The position numbers were made by a program, and so were the translations under genes. Positions 52,197 to 61,024 of a stretch of 64,000 nucleotides of DNA are shown one piece after another (position 1 is the stretch's first letter; each line of letters starts with the position of its first letter). This DNA is from Lysobacterales bacterium (GTDB taxonomy: Bacteria; Pseudomonadota; Gammaproteobacteria; Xanthomonadales; Xanthomonadaceae): positions 1 through 64,000 of the forward strand of contig JAFLEB010000002.1 of NCBI GenBank assembly GCA_017302075.1. The letters run 5' to 3'. Below the pieces are notes generated by a model. The model worked only from the letters and a program-made list of their open reading frames with translations, was not told the DNA's origin and did no database searches.

Positions 52197-53072
52197 ATGA
52201 AACTGAGCCTGGGCCCGCTGCAGTATTTCTGGCCGCGCGAGCGCACGCTCGCCTTCTATCGCGAGGCAGCTGCGTGGCCGGTAGACATCGTCTATCTCGG
52301 TGAAACCGTATGCAGCAAGCGCCGCGAACTGCGCACCGCGGAATGGATTGCGCTTGCGGAGGAACTGGCTGCAGCTGGCAAGGAAGTGGTGCTGTCCTCG
52401 CTGTCGCTGGTCGAAGCCGAGTCCGAACTCGGGGTGGTTGATCGCCTCGCCGCGCATGGCGGTTTCAAGTTGGAGGCCAACGATCTCTCGGCGGTGCAGG
52501 TCTGCCGCGAGCGCGGCACCCCGTTCGTCGCCGGCCCGTCGCTCAACCTGTACAACCACCGCGCACTGGCGCTTCTGGTCGAGGACGGGCTGGTGCGCTG
52601 GGTGCCCGGGGTGGAACAGGGCGAGGTCCTGGTGCGCGAGCTCAGGCAGGCGTTCGAAGCCGATGGCGAGGCGATGCCGGAACTGGAAGTGATCGCTTGG
52701 GGCCGGTTGCCGCTGGCGTACTCGGCACGCTGCTTCACCGCGCGCGCGCTGGACGTGGCCAAGGACCAGTGCGGATTCCGCTGCATCGACTACCCGGACG
52801 CGCTGCCGTTGGCCACCCGCGAAGGCCGCCCGTTCCTGCGCATTAACGGCATCCAGGTACTCGGCGAGGAAATCACCGACCTCGGTCCGGAACTGCCGGC
52901 GCTGGATGCGCTGGGAGTCGACATCCTGCGCCTGTACCCGCAGGCCGAAGGCATGGCGGAGCTGGTGCGCCATTTCGACGACGCGCGCGCCGGCACTGCG
53001 GCCGCCACACGGCTCGGCCAGCGCAACGGCTACTGGCACGGCGAACCCGGCATGCAGGTCTCCGCGAGTTGA
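52197..53072 (+). CDS. ubiV: Oxygen-independent ubiquinone hydroxylation protein UbiV
   Basis: This 291-residue protein is UbiU's partner. Its cluster cysteines are Cys39 (GETVCSKRREL), Cys179, Cys192 and Cys196 (SARCFTARALDVAKDQCGFRC without the first residues), matching the E. coli positions within one residue. The two proteins form a heterodimer. It gives the cell ubiquinone during nitrate respiration without oxygen. It is co-transcribed with ubiU. Confidence 0.96.
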   Translation: MKLSLGPLQYFWPRERTLAFYREAAAWPVDIVYLGETVCSKRRELRTAEWIALAEELAAAGKEVVLSSLSLVEAESELGVVDRLAAHGGFKLEANDLSAVQVCRERGTPFVAGPSLNLYNHRALALLVEDGLVRWVPGVEQGEVLVRELRQAFEADGEAMPELEVIAWGRLPLAYSARCFTARALDVAKDQCGFRCIDYPDALPLATREGRPFLRINGIQVLGEEITDLGPELPALDALGVDILRLYPQAEGMAELVRHFDDARAGTAAATRLGQRNGYWHGEPGMQVSAS

Positions 53073-53189
53073 GTCGCACCAGGCAACGGTGAGCTGATCG
53101 GCCATCGAAGCGTCATCAACGCGTCGGTGCGCGTCCGGCGTGTACCAGCGCTGCAAGGCACCGCTGCCCGCGGGAGTGCCGTGCTCGGG

Positions 53190-54044
53190 TCAGGCGCGGG
53201 CGTGGTAGGCGGTGCGGGCCGCATCGGCGAGGCGGGCCCCGCGGTTGAGGGCGATGCGCAGCCCAAGCGGCACCTGTTCCCATGGCAGGCGGTCGAGCAG
53301 GTTGCGCGCGGTGAGGCCGAGTTCGGTATCGCCGGTCAGCACCAACCGGCGCTGGAAGAACAGGGTATCGGCGTCCTCGCGACGTCCGGCCAGCAGCAGC
53401 AGGTCGGTGGCAGTGCCGCGCACGGTGGCTTCGGCCGGTTGATCCACCACCACGAGCCGGGCCCCTTGCAGTTCCACCACCCAGCCGATGCCGAGGTCGC
53501 TGACCTCGATCCCCAGCCTGCGCCCGGCCATGAACTCCAGCGCACCCTCAGCCAACGGTTGCGCCAGCGCCTGCGCCATCGCGCGTTCGATCACCCGGTT
53601 GCGCAGCGATGGCGGCAGTGCACACAGCAGCGGGGCCAGTCGGTGTGGCGGCGGTAGCAGCCGCAGCAGGGGATTAGCCGCCGAAGGCGGGGTATCGGTG
53701 TGCTCGTGCATGGTGGTCTCCATCGTCCGTCCCGCGGTACCGGCCGGGCATTGATCCATCTCAGCCGCGAGCCCCTGTGCGCGGCAGGCATCGCCGATGG
53801 CCAGTGCAACCACCCCACTGGCGACCTCGGGGGCAACCCCCACGCGTTCCCCCAGCGCGGCCGCGCGCATGCGCGCCTCGCGCTCGCGGCCTGGGTCGCG
53901 TCCGCGGGCACCGGCCTGCGCCTTCAACCGTCCGGCCAGCCGCGCCAGCCGCACGCGCGCGGCCAGCAGCAGGACCAGAGCATCGTCGACACCGTCGATC
54001 ACTGCGCGGACTGGCGCCAGTCCCGGGATGTGCGCAGGCGTCAT
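53190..54044 (-). CDS. ubiT: Chorismate mutase-UbiT (SCP2) fusion protein
   Basis: This encodes 284 residues. The first ~85 match an AroQ chorismate mutase: VRAVIDGVDDALVLLLAARV, then RLKAQAG and RDPGREREARM supplying Arg, Lys, Asp and Glu of the active site. Residues ~120-284 are the UbiT/YhbT sterol-carrier-like domain (LFFQRRLVLTGDTELGLTAR). UbiT holds lipid quinone precursors for UbiU/V. Chorismate mutase makes prephenate, the oxygen donor for UbiU/V, so the fusion may deliver it directly. The ATG at 54044 overlaps the stop of the DUF2249 gene. A second start inside (METTMHEHTD) could give UbiT alone. Confidence 0.85.
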   Translation of the reverse strand: MTPAHIPGLAPVRAVIDGVDDALVLLLAARVRLARLAGRLKAQAGARGRDPGREREARMRAAALGERVGVAPEVASGVVALAIGDACRAQGLAAEMDQCPAGTAGRTMETTMHEHTDTPPSAANPLLRLLPPPHRLAPLLCALPPSLRNRVIERAMAQALAQPLAEGALEFMAGRRLGIEVSDLGIGWVVELQGARLVVVDQPAEATVRGTATDLLLLAGRREDADTLFFQRRLVLTGDTELGLTARNLLDRLPWEQVPLGLRIALNRGARLADAARTAYHARA

Positions 54045-54259
54045 GCAGCAGGACGCAGGATCGCGACCCACGCACCGCCATCTTCCAACGGCTCGGTGCG
54101 CCAGCGCAGGCCACGTTCGTCCAGCGCCTTCAGGAGTGGCATCGACGGCGAGGCAGTCAGCACTTCCAGTGCCTGCCCGGGCTCGAGCGCATCGGCTGCA
54201 CGCAGCGCCCGTCGCATCGGCTCCGGCATTGTCAAACCACGCAGGTCCAAGCGGTTCAC
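54041..54259 (-). CDS. DUF2249/TusA-like small protein without the TusA cysteine
   Basis: This encodes 72 residues from a GTG at 54259. The NRLDLRGLTMPEPMRRALRA start and the LEPGQALEVL segment follow the TusA/DUF2249 fold, but the sulfur-carrying Cys (CPxP in TusA) is replaced by Met (MPEP). It therefore belongs to the DUF2249 branch, often found with denitrification and haem-copper or hemerythrin genes; its function is unknown. Its stop overlaps the start of the chorismate mutase-UbiT gene, so the two are one operon. Confidence 0.75.
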   Translation of the reverse strand: MNRLDLRGLTMPEPMRRALRAADALEPGQALEVLTASPSMPLLKALDERGLRWRTEPLEDGGAWVAILRPAA

Positions 54260-54643
54260 GGAAACTCCACGCAAAGCAGTGGCGATGGCGACGACCAGCG
54301 TGCGCACGCGCCGGGTAGCATCAGTGGACGACAACGGGGCATGCGGTCGATCCGGCGGCAGGAGTGGCCATCCTTCCGCAGCCATGCAGCGAGCGCGATG
54401 ACGCAGGTCAAGCCGGCCTTCCAGCGTCAGTCGGCGATGGCGTGCCGCGGAGCGGCCGCCAACCCGGGTCCGGCCGCGGGCTTGACTTGCGTCAGTGCGA
54501 CCTCTCCATGGTCGCTGGACACTGCACCTCCATTCCGAAAGGTTCCGGGTGCATCTCATGCCCGCATCGTCTCCGCAAGCCGAAGTTGCGCCTGATGCGA
54601 CGGAGCTGTTGCCAAGACTCGCCCGGCTGCGGGTCCATAAGCG
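54260..54643. promoter_or_regulatory. Divergent control region with FNR-like box (54482-54495)
   Basis: TTGAC-TTGC-GTCAG at 54482-54495 matches the FNR pattern with one mismatch. It lies 149 bases before the HemN-like gene and 223 bases before the divergent DUF2249/ubiT operon. The rest of this 384-base stretch holds no convincing gene. Confidence 0.55.
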
Positions 54644-55996
54644 ATGAGCGCCGTGCACTGCACCCCTCTCCAACGGCTGGTGCGCAACCTCCAACTGGGT
54701 GGGGGTTGGTACGCGCTGTATCCACCACCGCGCGCGTTCCGCCCCTTCGGCGACGACGGGTTCATGGCCGCGATCCGGCACAGCAACGGCGACCCGATCC
54801 CGGCGCGCCTGGCACTGCATTTCGACATCCCGGCCGCGTACCGGAGCAGTTTCTGCCGGGCCAGCGGGGCGCTACAGGCGCTGGATCGCGACCGCGCGCA
54901 GGCCTACTGCGACCGGCTGGTGCGCGAGGTCAGCCTGGTGGGCGGCCTGTTCGACCGCGACCGCAACGTGGTCCAGGTCGGACTGGCGCCGGGCATGGCG
55001 CGCTGGATGCGCAGCACGCAAGTCGCCGAGCTGATGGAAAGCCTGGGTCGCAACTTCCACGTCAACCGCGTGGCAGGGATCGACCTGGCGATGACCCTGG
55101 AGCTCGACGACCTGGCCTGGCAACCGCTGCGTGACTGGGCGGCACTCGGCTTCAACCGGGTCGGGATCAACCTCGCTGCGCTCGCCGCCGCGGGCGAAGC
55201 CGCGACGTCCCGGCTGGGCGAGGTCGCACGCCTATTGGGCGACGCCCGCGATGCGGGGTTCGGCAACCTGCGGATCGAATTGCCGTATGGGTTGCCGGGT
55301 CAGTCGGATGCCACGTTCGCCGCCCTGGTCGCGGCGGTGGCCGCCGCGCGGCCCGAACGCATCGGCCTGCGCCATTGCCCCTCGCAGGAACCGGACGCGG
55401 CCACGCAAGACTCCGGGCACGAACGCCATGCCCGCATGCTGCTGGCCGGCGCCGACACCCTGGAAGCCGCGGGCTACGTGCACGTGGGCGTGGACGTGTT
55501 CGCGCTACCCGATGATCCGCTGCTGGCCGCACGCAGCCGCGGCCGCCTGTACCGGGATGCACTTGGCTTCGGTGCGCATGGCGAGACGCATCTGGTCGGC
55601 TTCGGCGTGGGCGCGATCAGCCAGCTTGGCGGCTGCTATGCGCAGAACCCGCTGGACCAGACGGGCTGGGAAGCGCGCATCGACCAAGGCCATCGCGCTG
55701 CGGATCGCGGCGTGGAGCTCAGCGACGACGACCACCTGCGCGCCGCGATCCTGCAACACATCCTCTGCTTCGGGCGGATCGACGTGGCGCAGCTCGAGAA
55801 CCACCACTTCATCGACTTCCGCAGCTATTTCGCCGATGCACTGGCCCGCCTCGCGCCGCTGTTCGAGGACGGATCGCTTGCATGGGAGCAACAGACGATC
55901 CGCTTCGATCGGGTCGCGCGGCTGGCCTCGCAGGCGATCGCCAGCCAATTCGATCCGCTGCTCGTGTCCGGTGCCGGACACGCAGCACTGCCCTGA
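54644..55996 (+). CDS. HemN-like protein lacking radical-SAM cysteines
   Basis: This 450-residue protein is about the length of HemN (coproporphyrinogen III dehydrogenase). Colinear HemN features are the start GGGWYALYPPPRAF, LGFNRVGINL, NLRIELPYGLPGQSDATF, GVDVFALPDDPLLAA, GVGAISQLGGCYAQN and the C-terminal ENHHFIDFRSYFADALARLA. Where HemN has CxxxCxxC this protein reads LALHFDIPAAYRSSFCRASG, with only Cys71, and the GGGTPT motif is also changed (GLAPGM). It should not bind the catalytic cluster, so it may be a haem- or porphyrin-binding relative. Its FNR-like box suggests anaerobic use. Confidence 0.8.
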   Translation: MSAVHCTPLQRLVRNLQLGGGWYALYPPPRAFRPFGDDGFMAAIRHSNGDPIPARLALHFDIPAAYRSSFCRASGALQALDRDRAQAYCDRLVREVSLVGGLFDRDRNVVQVGLAPGMARWMRSTQVAELMESLGRNFHVNRVAGIDLAMTLELDDLAWQPLRDWAALGFNRVGINLAALAAAGEAATSRLGEVARLLGDARDAGFGNLRIELPYGLPGQSDATFAALVAAVAAARPERIGLRHCPSQEPDAATQDSGHERHARMLLAGADTLEAAGYVHVGVDVFALPDDPLLAARSRGRLYRDALGFGAHGETHLVGFGVGAISQLGGCYAQNPLDQTGWEARIDQGHRAADRGVELSDDDHLRAAILQHILCFGRIDVAQLENHHFIDFRSYFADALARLAPLFEDGSLAWEQQTIRFDRVARLASQAIASQFDPLLVSGAGHAALP

Positions 55997-56052
55997 GCCC
56001 ATCCCAAGGCGCTGCACGCGCCACTGCTCCGGGCCATGCCCGGGAGACCTCC

Positions 56053-57990
56053 ATGCCGTCCTCATCGCCGTCCATCGCTGATCCGAATCCCATGCTCGAC
56101 GCGTGTTTCCTCGGCCCTTACGGCGAGAACGACAGCCTCCTCGAAAAGCTGGTCACCGAGTTCCTGCGCGACCACGTGTACTGGCGGCGTAACTTCCATC
56201 CGGAGGACCCGCCGGCCATCCCCACCGACGCCGCCGTCGATCCCGGCTATCGCGCCTTCGAGGCGCGCCTGCGCCGCGAACTGCATGCGTTGTCCGCCTC
56301 GCTGAAGAAGTCGGTGCCGTTCCACAGCCCGCGCTACATCGGGCACATGGCAAGCGACCTGCTGCTGCCCGGGCTCGCGGCGCAGATCCTGACCCTGCCC
56401 TACAACCCGAACAACGTCAGCGAGGACGCCGCACCCATCACCGTCGACATGGAAGTGGATGTCGGCCTGCAATTGGCGCGCATGGTTGGCTACCCGCATG
56501 ACCCGGCGATCGACCGCTGCGCGTTCGGCCACCTGACGTCGGGCGGCACCGTCGCCAACTACCAGGCGATGCGGCTTGCACTGGCGTTGAAGGCATTCCC
56601 GGTGGCGTTGCGCGCGGCCGGCGTTCCCGACCTGGGCGTTCCCGACGACGACTGGGCTGCGTTCAACCTGGGTCCGGCCGCGGGCACCGAGCTGGTCGCA
56701 CGCTGGACGGCGTGGCTGGCCGCGCACTCGCCGCGCGAGCGCGCCGCCTGGAATGCCAGGGTGCAGGCCGAGCGCATCGAGCAGCGCGGCCTGTGCGATT
56801 TCTTCGCCGCGCACCCCACGCTGAAGACGCCGTGGGTGCTCGCCCCGATCACCGCGCATTATTCGTGGTCGAAGGGCATGAAGCTGCTCGGCCTCGGCCG
56901 CGCGCAACTGCGGTTGATGCCGGAGCGCGACATGCGGCTGGACATCGAGGCGCTGCACGAAACGATCGGCGACTGCGAACGCGAGCGCCAGCCCGTGTTG
57001 ATGGCGGTGGGCGTGTTCGGCACCACCGAGTACGGAACGGTGGATCCGATCGACGGCCTGGTCGCGGCGCGCGACGCCGCGCTGTCACGCGGGCTGGGCT
57101 TCACGGTGCACGTGGATGCCGCCTGGGGCGGCTACCTCGCCACCCTGTTCCGCAACGAGGATGGCAGCCTGCGCGCCCGCGATGAGGTCGCGCGGGGCTT
57201 CGCGCATTTCCCGAGCCCGGGCGTGCATGCGGCCACTGCGGCACTGGCCGAGTCCGACTCGATCACCATCGACCCGCACAAACTGGGCTACCTGCCCTAC
57301 GGCGCAGGTGCTTTCGTGTGCCGCGACCATCGCGCGATGACACTGCTGTCGGAGTCGGCCGACTACGTGTTCCATGACAACGCCGCGCGCAGCTACCGGG
57401 CGCGCTACCGGAACCTGGGCCAGTTCATTCCCGAGGGGTCCAAGCCCGGTGCCAATGTCGCCGCCGTGTACGTGACCCACAAGGTGCTGCCGCTCGATCA
57501 CGCCCACTTCGGCTGCCTGCCGGCACGCACCGTCCGCAGCGCCGAAGCCTTCCATCAGGCCGCCGGCGCGTTCGCCTCGCGCATGCATCCGCTGGTGCGC
57601 TCCATCGTGCCGTTCCCACCCGACAGCAACCTGGTCTGCGTGGCGTTCAATCCCGCCGGCAACCGCGATCTCGGCGTCGCCAATGCCTTCGTGCGCCGGT
57701 TGCACGACCAGTTGCGCGTCGACCCCGGCGCGCCTCTGCAGGACCGCAGTTTCTTCGGTTCGGTCACCACCCTGCGCCCGCAGGCGCTCGGCGAAGCCGG
57801 CATGCGCCGCATCCTCGACGAACTGAGCCTTGACGCCGCGACCGACGGTGATGCCGAAGACCACCTGGTGATCCTGCGGCACACCCTGATGAACCCGTGG
57901 CTGATCGACGACCGCAACGGCATCAGCTACATCGACATGTACTTCCAGTACCTGGAACAACGCATCGGCGTATTGCTCGCTGGCACCTGA
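56053..57990 (+). CDS. PLP-dependent group II decarboxylase
   Basis: This encodes 645 residues, longer than typical glutamate or tyrosine decarboxylases. The fold-type I PLP site is clear: HLTSGGTVANYQAMRLAL, then TVHVDAAWGGYLA with the ring-stacking Asp, and TIDPHKLGYLPYG with Lys410 as the PLP lysine. The family decarboxylates aromatic or acidic amino acids. The substrate cannot be told. It is 57 bases after the HemN-like gene in the same direction, so it may be co-transcribed. A palindromic TetR-type operator lies just after its stop. Confidence 0.85.
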   Translation: MPSSSPSIADPNPMLDACFLGPYGENDSLLEKLVTEFLRDHVYWRRNFHPEDPPAIPTDAAVDPGYRAFEARLRRELHALSASLKKSVPFHSPRYIGHMASDLLLPGLAAQILTLPYNPNNVSEDAAPITVDMEVDVGLQLARMVGYPHDPAIDRCAFGHLTSGGTVANYQAMRLALALKAFPVALRAAGVPDLGVPDDDWAAFNLGPAAGTELVARWTAWLAAHSPRERAAWNARVQAERIEQRGLCDFFAAHPTLKTPWVLAPITAHYSWSKGMKLLGLGRAQLRLMPERDMRLDIEALHETIGDCERERQPVLMAVGVFGTTEYGTVDPIDGLVAARDAALSRGLGFTVHVDAAWGGYLATLFRNEDGSLRARDEVARGFAHFPSPGVHAATAALAESDSITIDPHKLGYLPYGAGAFVCRDHRAMTLLSESADYVFHDNAARSYRARYRNLGQFIPEGSKPGANVAAVYVTHKVLPLDHAHFGCLPARTVRSAEAFHQAAGAFASRMHPLVRSIVPFPPDSNLVCVAFNPAGNRDLGVANAFVRRLHDQLRVDPGAPLQDRSFFGSVTTLRPQALGEAGMRRILDELSLDAATDGDAEDHLVILRHTLMNPWLIDDRNGISYIDMYFQYLEQRIGVLLAGT

Positions 57991-58032
57991 GTGCCGGACA
58001 GGCCGGCACTTGACCCTATCCGCAATGCGGAT

Positions 58033-58056
58033 AAGATAGTAACAAATTACTATCTT
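58033..58056. promoter_or_regulatory. 24-bp palindromic operator before the TetR gene
   Basis: AAGATAGTAA and TTACTATCTT are perfect 10-base arms around CAAA. The site is 13 bases before the TetR start, over the likely promoter (AT-rich, unlike its surroundings). It should mediate autorepression of the tetR-hlyD-ABC operon. Confidence 0.75.
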
Positions 58057-58068
58057 TTGGATCGAGTG

Positions 58069-58674
58069 ATGCCCAGATCCGCCAGGAACCTCCCCGCCGA
58101 TGAGCGCCGTGCGGTTACCGTGGAAGCCGTGATCGCGCTGGCGGGCAAACAGAACCCCAGCGACATCACCACCGCTGCGATTGCCCAGCAGATGGGACTG
58201 ACCCAGGGCGCGCTGTTCAGGCACTTTCCCAACAAGGACGCCATTTTGCTGGCGGTCATGGAATGGCTGGCCGAGCGCCTGCTGGGCCGGGTCGACAAGG
58301 CCATCGAGGCGGCACCCTCTCCGATCGCAGCGTTGGAGGCTGCGTTCATGGCGCACATCGACTTCGTCGTGAAGCACCCTGGCGTGCCCCGCATCCTGTT
58401 CGGCGAGTTGCAGCGCGAAGAGGTGTCCCCCGCGAAACTGGTGGTGCGGCGGCTCATCCGCGACTACAGCTCGCGCCTGAAGCGCCTCGTGGAGGACGGG
58501 AAGGCACGGGGCGAACTGGCTACAGAGCTTGATGCGGATGCCGCCACGACGCTGTTCATCGGATCGATCCAGGGCCTGGTCATGCAGTCGTTGATTGCGG
58601 GGAGTGTCAAGGCCATCCGGACGCATGCGCCCGGTGTGTTCGCCGTCTATCGCCGCGGCATCCGGAGCGCGTGA
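58069..58674 (+). CDS. TetR-family repressor
   Basis: This encodes 201 residues from the ATG at 58069. The DNA-binding domain is standard (TTAAIAQQMGLTQGALFRHFPNKDAIL). The C-terminal ligand domain (IAALEAAFMAHIDFVVKHPG, RILFGELQRE) resembles TetR_C of efflux regulators. It begins an operon with an HlyD protein, an ABC permease and an ATPase, starting 13 bases after a perfect 24-bp palindrome. It probably senses the export substrate. Confidence 0.9.
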   Translation: MPRSARNLPADERRAVTVEAVIALAGKQNPSDITTAAIAQQMGLTQGALFRHFPNKDAILLAVMEWLAERLLGRVDKAIEAAPSPIAALEAAFMAHIDFVVKHPGVPRILFGELQREEVSPAKLVVRRLIRDYSSRLKRLVEDGKARGELATELDADAATTLFIGSIQGLVMQSLIAGSVKAIRTHAPGVFAVYRRGIRSA

Positions 58675-59822
58675 TGAAAACGCTGCCGCTGCAAAGACGC
58701 ACCCTGACCCTGATCGCCGTGTTGCTGCCGATGCTGGCGCTGTTCGTCTATGTCGCACTGCGTTCGGGTCCGCTGGCGCCGATCTCCGTGGTGGTGGCAT
58801 CCGTCGAGGATCGTGCCGTCGCCCCCGCCCTGTTTGGCATCGGCACGGTCGATGCGCGCTACACCTACAAGATCGGGCCGACCTTCGCCGGACGGATTCG
58901 ACGCGTTGACGTCAACGTGGGCGACCACGTCCAGGCAGGGCAAGTACTGGGTGAGATGGATCCCGTCGACCTGGACGACCGCATCCGCGGCCAGGAAGCC
59001 GCGCTGTTGTCGGCGCAGGCGCAACTGCGTGAAGCCCAGGCACGCCAGGCTTACGCACGCTCGCAGGCGAGGCGATATGAAGAACTGGGAGTGGGCCGCT
59101 ACGTCAGCCAGGAAATGGTCGCCGGCAAGCGCCAGGAGCTGCAGGTGGCCGATGCCGGCCTGGGCGCGGCGACCCAGCAGGTTTCCCGTGCCCAAGCCGA
59201 CCGGGAGGCGCTCGCCTCGCAGCGAAGCAACCTGCTGCTGGTGGCTGAGGTCGACGGCATCGTCGCCGTGCGCAACGCCGATCCGGGCACCACGGTGGTC
59301 GCCGGCCAGTCGGTGGTGGAGTTGATCGATCCGGATACGCTCTGGATCAACACCCGCTTCGACCAGGTCAGCGCGCACGGACTCAAGCCCGGATTGCCGG
59401 TGCGCATCGTGTTGCGCTCGCGGGCAGGCATCGACCTGCCCGGTCGCGTGCTGCTGGTCGAACCGATGGCAGATGCAGTGACCGAGGAAATGGTCGCCAA
59501 GATCGCATTCGACCGCCTGCCCGTGCCGATGCCGTCGATCGGCGAACTGGCTGAGGTCACCGTGTCGCTGCCCGCACTTGCGGTGCGGCCCGTCGTCCCC
59601 AATGCCAGCGTCCAGCGCGTCGACGGCACGCTCGGTGTCTGGACGGTGCGTGATGGCGACCTGGAACTGGTCCCGGTGAAGCTCGGCGCCACCGACCTCG
59701 ATGGCAACATCCAGGTGCTCGAGGGGGTGAGGCGCGGCGACCGGGTGGTGACTTACAGCGAACGGACGTTGACGACGAAAAGCCGTATCCACGTGGTCGA
59801 CCAACTGAAGCAGGCACGCTGA
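58674..59822 (+). CDS. HlyD/MFP-type periplasmic adaptor
   Basis: This encodes 382 residues. One N-terminal membrane helix (about 10-30) is followed by a lipoyl/barrel-sandwich domain (GRIRRVDVNVGDHVQAGQVL), a coiled coil (about 100-175) and the second lipoyl half (VDGIVAVRNADPGTTVVAGQ). Such adaptors link an inner-membrane transporter to an outer-membrane channel. It overlaps the TetR stop and ends at the permease start. No outer-membrane TolC is in the window. Confidence 0.9.
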   Translation: MKTLPLQRRTLTLIAVLLPMLALFVYVALRSGPLAPISVVVASVEDRAVAPALFGIGTVDARYTYKIGPTFAGRIRRVDVNVGDHVQAGQVLGEMDPVDLDDRIRGQEAALLSAQAQLREAQARQAYARSQARRYEELGVGRYVSQEMVAGKRQELQVADAGLGAATQQVSRAQADREALASQRSNLLLVAEVDGIVAVRNADPGTTVVAGQSVVELIDPDTLWINTRFDQVSAHGLKPGLPVRIVLRSRAGIDLPGRVLLVEPMADAVTEEMVAKIAFDRLPVPMPSIGELAEVTVSLPALAVRPVVPNASVQRVDGTLGVWTVRDGDLELVPVKLGATDLDGNIQVLEGVRRGDRVVTYSERTLTTKSRIHVVDQLKQAR

Positions 59823-61024
59823 TGATCAGCCTGGCCGGCCGCGACATCCTGCATGCCTGGGGAAAGTTCGTGTTCACCGGCATCGGGCTGGGGCTGTTGA
59901 TCGGCGTGACACTGACGATGGCGGGCGTGTACCGCGGCATGGTCGACGACGCGAAGGTGCTGCTCGACAACAGCCGCGCGCAATTGTGGGTGGTGCAGAA
60001 GGACACCCTGGGTCCCTACGCCGAACCTTCCAGCATCTACGACGATGTCTGGCGTGGCATCCGCGGCATGGACGGCGTCGCGCGCGCCGCCAATGTCACC
60101 TACCTGACGATGCAGGTGGTCCACGCATCCGGCGACGTTCGCGCGATGGTCACCGGCATCACGATGGATGGTCCCGGGACGCCGGGCTGGCCGCCGTACC
60201 TGGTCGCCGGACGCCAGATCACGCGTGGCCACTACGAAGCCGTCGCCGATGTCACCGCTCGCTTCAAGCTGGGCGACACCATCCGGATCCGTCGCAACAA
60301 GTACACGGTGGTCGGGCTGACCCGGCGCATGGTGTCTTCCAGCGGCGACCCGATGGTGTTCATCCCGCTCAAGGACGCCCAGGAGGCGCAGTTCCTCAAG
60401 GACAACGACGCCGTGCGCGAGCAGCGCCGCCGCACCGCCGCCAACCCCGCGTTCAACCGACCCGGCGCCCCGGACCTGCTCGATGCAATGACGGCCTCGC
60501 AGTCCACCAATCCCTCCGTCAATACCGTGCTGGTGCAGGTCAAGCCGGGCTACCAGCCGCAGGACGTCGCCGAGTCGATCCGTCGCTGGAAACGGCTGCA
60601 GGTCTACGACCGCGCGCAGATGGAACAGATCCTTATCGGCAAGCTGATCGCCACGTCCGCCCGCCAGATCGGCATGTTCCTGGTGATCCTGGCCATCGTC
60701 AGCGCCGCGATCGTTGCCTTCATCATCTACACCCTGACCCTCGGCAAGATCCGCGAGATCGCCGTGCTGAAGCTGATCGGCACCAAGAACCGCACCATCT
60801 CCGGGATGATCCTTCAGCAGGCCCTCGCCCTGGGCATGATCGGCTTCGTGGTGGGCAAGATCACCGCCACCTTGTGGGCGCCGATCTTTCCGAAATACGT
60901 GCTGCTCGTTCCGAGCGACTCGGCCAGCGGCTTCGTCGCGGTGATGGTGATCTGCGTGCTGGCGAGCCTGATTGCGATCCGCGCCGCGCTCAAGGTCGAT
61001 CCCGCGGAGGCCGTCGGTGGCTGA
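59822..61024 (+). CDS. ABC transporter permease (FtsX/MacB type)
   Basis: This encodes 400 residues with four membrane helices: one near the N-terminus and three in the C-terminal third. A large periplasmic MacB_PCD-like domain lies between. The FtsX motif region is visible (IYTLTLGKIREIAVLKLIGTKN). It resembles DevC/MacB-like permeases working with HlyD adaptors and a separate ATPase. The ATPase start overlaps its stop. The cargo is unknown; macrolides, peptides or lipids are typical. Confidence 0.9.
   Translation: MISLAGRDILHAWGKFVFTGIGLGLLIGVTLTMAGVYRGMVDDAKVLLDNSRAQLWVVQKDTLGPYAEPSSIYDDVWRGIRGMDGVARAANVTYLTMQVVHASGDVRAMVTGITMDGPGTPGWPPYLVAGRQITRGHYEAVADVTARFKLGDTIRIRRNKYTVVGLTRRMVSSSGDPMVFIPLKDAQEAQFLKDNDAVREQRRRTAANPAFNRPGAPDLLDAMTASQSTNPSVNTVLVQVKPGYQPQDVAESIRRWKRLQVYDRAQMEQILIGKLIATSARQIGMFLVILAIVSAAIVAFIIYTLTLGKIREIAVLKLIGTKNRTISGMILQQALALGMIGFVVGKITATLWAPIFPKYVLLVPSDSASGFVAVMVICVLASLIAIRAALKVDPAEAVGG

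Noticed and set aside
54041..54820. Long minus-strand frame extending the DUF2249 gene upstream
   Set aside because: Beyond 54259 it is antisense to the HemN-like gene and has no family resemblance; the GTG at 54259 gives the right length.
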